The notes under the pieces are model-generated. The model did no database searches. It saw only the letters and a list, made by a program, of their open reading frames with translations, and was not told the DNA's origin. Positions 63,301 to 64,000 of a DNA stretch of 64,000 nt are shown in pieces; position 1 is the first letter of the stretch; each line of letters opens with the position of its first letter. Origin of the DNA: Megascapheus bottae. Lineage: Eukaryota; Chordata; Mammalia; Rodentia; Geomyidae. The translations under genes and the position numbers were made by a program. Where the stretch lies: NCBI GenBank assembly GCA_024803745.1, contig JANJXV010000196.1, positions 570,501-634,500 of the forward strand, read 5' to 3'.

Positions 63301-64000
63301 ACACGGGGATGACACAGTACACACGGGGATGACACAGTACACACGGGGATGACACAGTACACACAGGATGACACAGTACACACAGGATGACACAGTACAC
63401 ACGGGGATGACACAGTACACACGGGGATGACACAGTGCACACGGGATGACACAGTACACACGGGATGACACAGTACACACGGGGATGACACAGTATACAC
63501 GGGATGACACAGTACACACGGGATGACACAGTACACACGGGATGACACAGTACACACGGGGATGACACAGTATACACAGGATGACACAGTACACACGGGA
63601 TGACACAGTACACACGGGGATGACAGTGCACACGGGATGACACAGTACACACAGGATGACACAGTGCACACAGGATGACACAGTACACACGGGGATGACA
63701 CAGTGCACACGGGGATGACACAGTACACATAGGGATGACACAGTACACACGGGGATGACACAGTACACACAGGGATGACACAGTACACACGGGGATGACA
63801 CAGTACACACGGGATGACACAGTACACACGGGGATGACACAGTGCACACGGGGATGACACAGTACACACAGGATGACACAGTACACACGGGGATGACACA
63901 GTACACACGGGGATGACACAGTACACACGGGGATGACACAGTACACACGGGGATGACACAGTACACACGGGATGACACAGTACACACAGGATGACACAGT
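33397..64000. repeat. Satellite array of 19-20-bp units, at least 30.6 kb
   Basis: The consensus plus-strand unit is ACACGGGGATGACACAGTAC (20 bp). Common variants are ACACAGGG for ACACGGGG, GGG for GGGG and AGG for AGGG (19 bp), and GTGCAC or GTATAC for GTACAC. All units face the same way, about 1,550 in total, with no insertion of other sequence. The first units at the left edge are the most degenerate (GACACAATGAACAC, GACGTAGTAC, GACGCAGTAC). The array continues beyond the window. It holds no gene: the unit lacks stop codons on the minus strand in all frames, so frames of thousands of codons appear there. Confidence 0.99.
38770..42610. repeat. 1,922-bp higher-order tandem duplication within the satellite
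   Basis: Five rare unit variants recur at exactly 1,922 bp. They are GTACACAGG (39023 and 40945), GTGCACACAGGGG (39267 and 41189; 40053 and 41975), GTGTACACAGG (40378 and 42300) and GGATAACACA (40601 and 42523). The order of variants between them is the same. The outer boundaries (about 38.77, 40.69 and 42.61 kb) are by eye. Confidence 0.85.

Noticed and set aside
33308..63997. Minus-strand open frames of 3,000 to 6,600 codons
   Set aside because: They consist only of the translated 19-20-bp satellite unit, are open in all three frames at once, and have no start context, domain or unique sequence.
33397..64000. CRISPR-like array of short direct repeats
   Set aside because: Units are contiguous with no spacers, the context is a mammalian gene with introns and SINEs, and there are no cas genes.

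Overview
This window is a piece of mammalian nuclear DNA. It carries one recognisable protein-coding gene, COL6A1 (collagen type VI alpha-1 chain). The gene lies wholly on the minus strand, with its start codon at 22549-22547 and its stop codon at 3399-3397. Thirty-five coding exons can be placed to the base. All 34 introns are GT-AG, and the joined reading frame is 3084 nt (1027 residues plus stop), one residue shorter than the human chain as I recall it. The protein reads signal peptide, N-terminal von Willebrand A (vWA) domain, Gly-X-Y triple helix of about 337 residues, then two C-terminal vWA domains.

The SINEs (about 12.5, 19.2, 21.1, 24.2, 25.3 and 33.0 kb) resemble the tRNA/B1-type elements of heteromyid rodents (kangaroo rats, pocket mice). 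One block reads 'gtgagactcttatctccaat', followed by a tRNA-like 'agtggtagagcgctag' block. Heteromyidae is therefore my best guess for the source. It rests on memory of those elements and was not checked by a search.

Layout: 1-2.7 kb is sequence downstream of COL6A1 with SINE remnants and a (TG)n(GA)n tract. 2.73-3.40 kb is the putative 3' UTR. 3.4-22.55 kb is the coding part of COL6A1, with six large minisatellites in introns 2, 4, 5, 8, 22 and 27 that together make up about a quarter of the gene. 22.55-22.8 kb is the 5' UTR and promoter (GC box, AP-1 site, CCAAT box). 22.8-33.4 kb is upstream intergenic DNA with SINEs, a 0.5-kb polypyrimidine tract, several short tandem repeats, a 1.3-kb array of 20-bp units and two good CTCF-like sites. 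33.397-64.0 kb is one uninterrupted satellite array of 19-20-bp units (consensus ACACGGGGATGACACAGTAC), which runs off the right edge of the window.

The satellite contains no gene. Its minus strand simply lacks stop codons, which creates spurious open frames of thousands of codons. It does have clear higher-order structure: a 1,922-bp tandem duplication, a variant-marked block present five times, a segment repeated about 8.26 kb away, and marker variants confined to sub-domains. The most interesting observation is that the satellite and the intron-27 minisatellite of COL6A1 share a 20-bp period and a 13-base core (12 of 13 identical, opposite orientation), which suggests one repeat family both inside the gene and in the neighbouring satellite.
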